This document shows positions 63,935 through 64,000 of a DNA stretch of 64,000 bases, in pieces (within the stretch, counting starts at the first letter, position 1; every line of letters starts with the position of its first letter). Below the pieces are notes generated by a model, which did not search any database, was not told the DNA's origin, and saw nothing but the letters and a program-made list of their open reading frames with translations. The stretch is from the NCBI RefSeq assembly GCF_001010415.1, contig NZ_JPLE01000012.1:58329-122328 (forward strand). The letters are read 5' to 3'. The DNA is from Xanthomonas pisi DSM 18956 (GTDB lineage Bacteria; Pseudomonadota; Gammaproteobacteria; Xanthomonadales; Xanthomonadaceae). Position numbers and translations under genes: made by a program.

Positions 63935-64000
63935 CCCCCGATTGTACGCAACCGTCCGGGACGGTTTGATGGCTGTCGCTGCCACTTAGAGCGTGTTATG

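Overview
The window looks like chromosomal DNA from a Xanthomonas species (Gammaproteobacteria, Lysobacterales). The base composition is about 65% G+C. Genes are tightly packed and often overlap by ATGA or TGATG. Typical features are TonB-dependent receptors, a ponA/pilMNOPQ divergent pair, a GTG-started citrate synthase, and intergenic GGGATTN heptamer and REP-like repeats. I could not fix the species. I see no tRNA, rRNA, CRISPR array, prophage or insertion sequence.

Layout. 227-8520 is a hexaric acid cluster: kdgD, ketoglutarate semialdehyde dehydrogenase, an MFS carrier, glucarate dehydratase, an OprD-like porin and galactarate dehydratase. Together they can take glucarate and galactarate across both membranes and convert them to 2-oxoglutarate. 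9053-14535 holds housekeeping genes (ridA, recG, nucleoside hydrolase, rpmE2, gltA). 14758-16415 has a DMP19-family protein and an unknown protein on the minus strand. 16980-24629 has the PBP1A gene diverging from the type IV pilus assembly operon pilMNOPQ. 24913-31968 is a MoxR/Bat operon. 33025-36756 holds a dicarboxylate/amino-acid symporter and transketolase, separated by two tandem MITE-like repeats. 36863-44273 has a secreted peptidase-like hydrolase, a siderophore receptor under a Fur box, a LysR/SDR pair, and an L,D-transpeptidase with an M23 protein. 44572-48592 has a TonB receptor and a Ca-dependent PI-PLC-like enzyme. 48727-57247 has an acetyl-CoA hydrolase-family gene, then a co-directional run of seven genes. 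57519-59741 is a BlaI/M56-TonB/lipoprotein operon with a visible promoter and operator. 60117-62207 is modABC. 62281-63934 is an S1/P1 nuclease and a metallo-beta-lactamase-fold hydrolase.

Most notable points. (1) pilO carries an in-frame amber codon at codon 22, and the secretin gene pilQ has a low-GC segment in its C-terminal half; together these suggest a disturbed or diversifying type IV pilus locus. (2) 50836-57247 links a thermostable-hemolysin (GNAT-like) protein, an AMP-forming ligase with Arg at the usual catalytic Lys, a heme-oxygenase-like diiron protein, an SDR, a periplasmic repeat protein and a two-component system. This is the best candidate for an undescribed pathway. (3) The neighbouring acetyl-CoA hydrolase-family gene has an apparent 1-bp frameshift near its 5' end. 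(4) The intergenic regions hold several structured repeats, including two tandem ~190-bp elements with inverted heptamer ends and a ~100-bp element found twice.

All functional names come from reading the translated sequence and from family knowledge; no database search was run.
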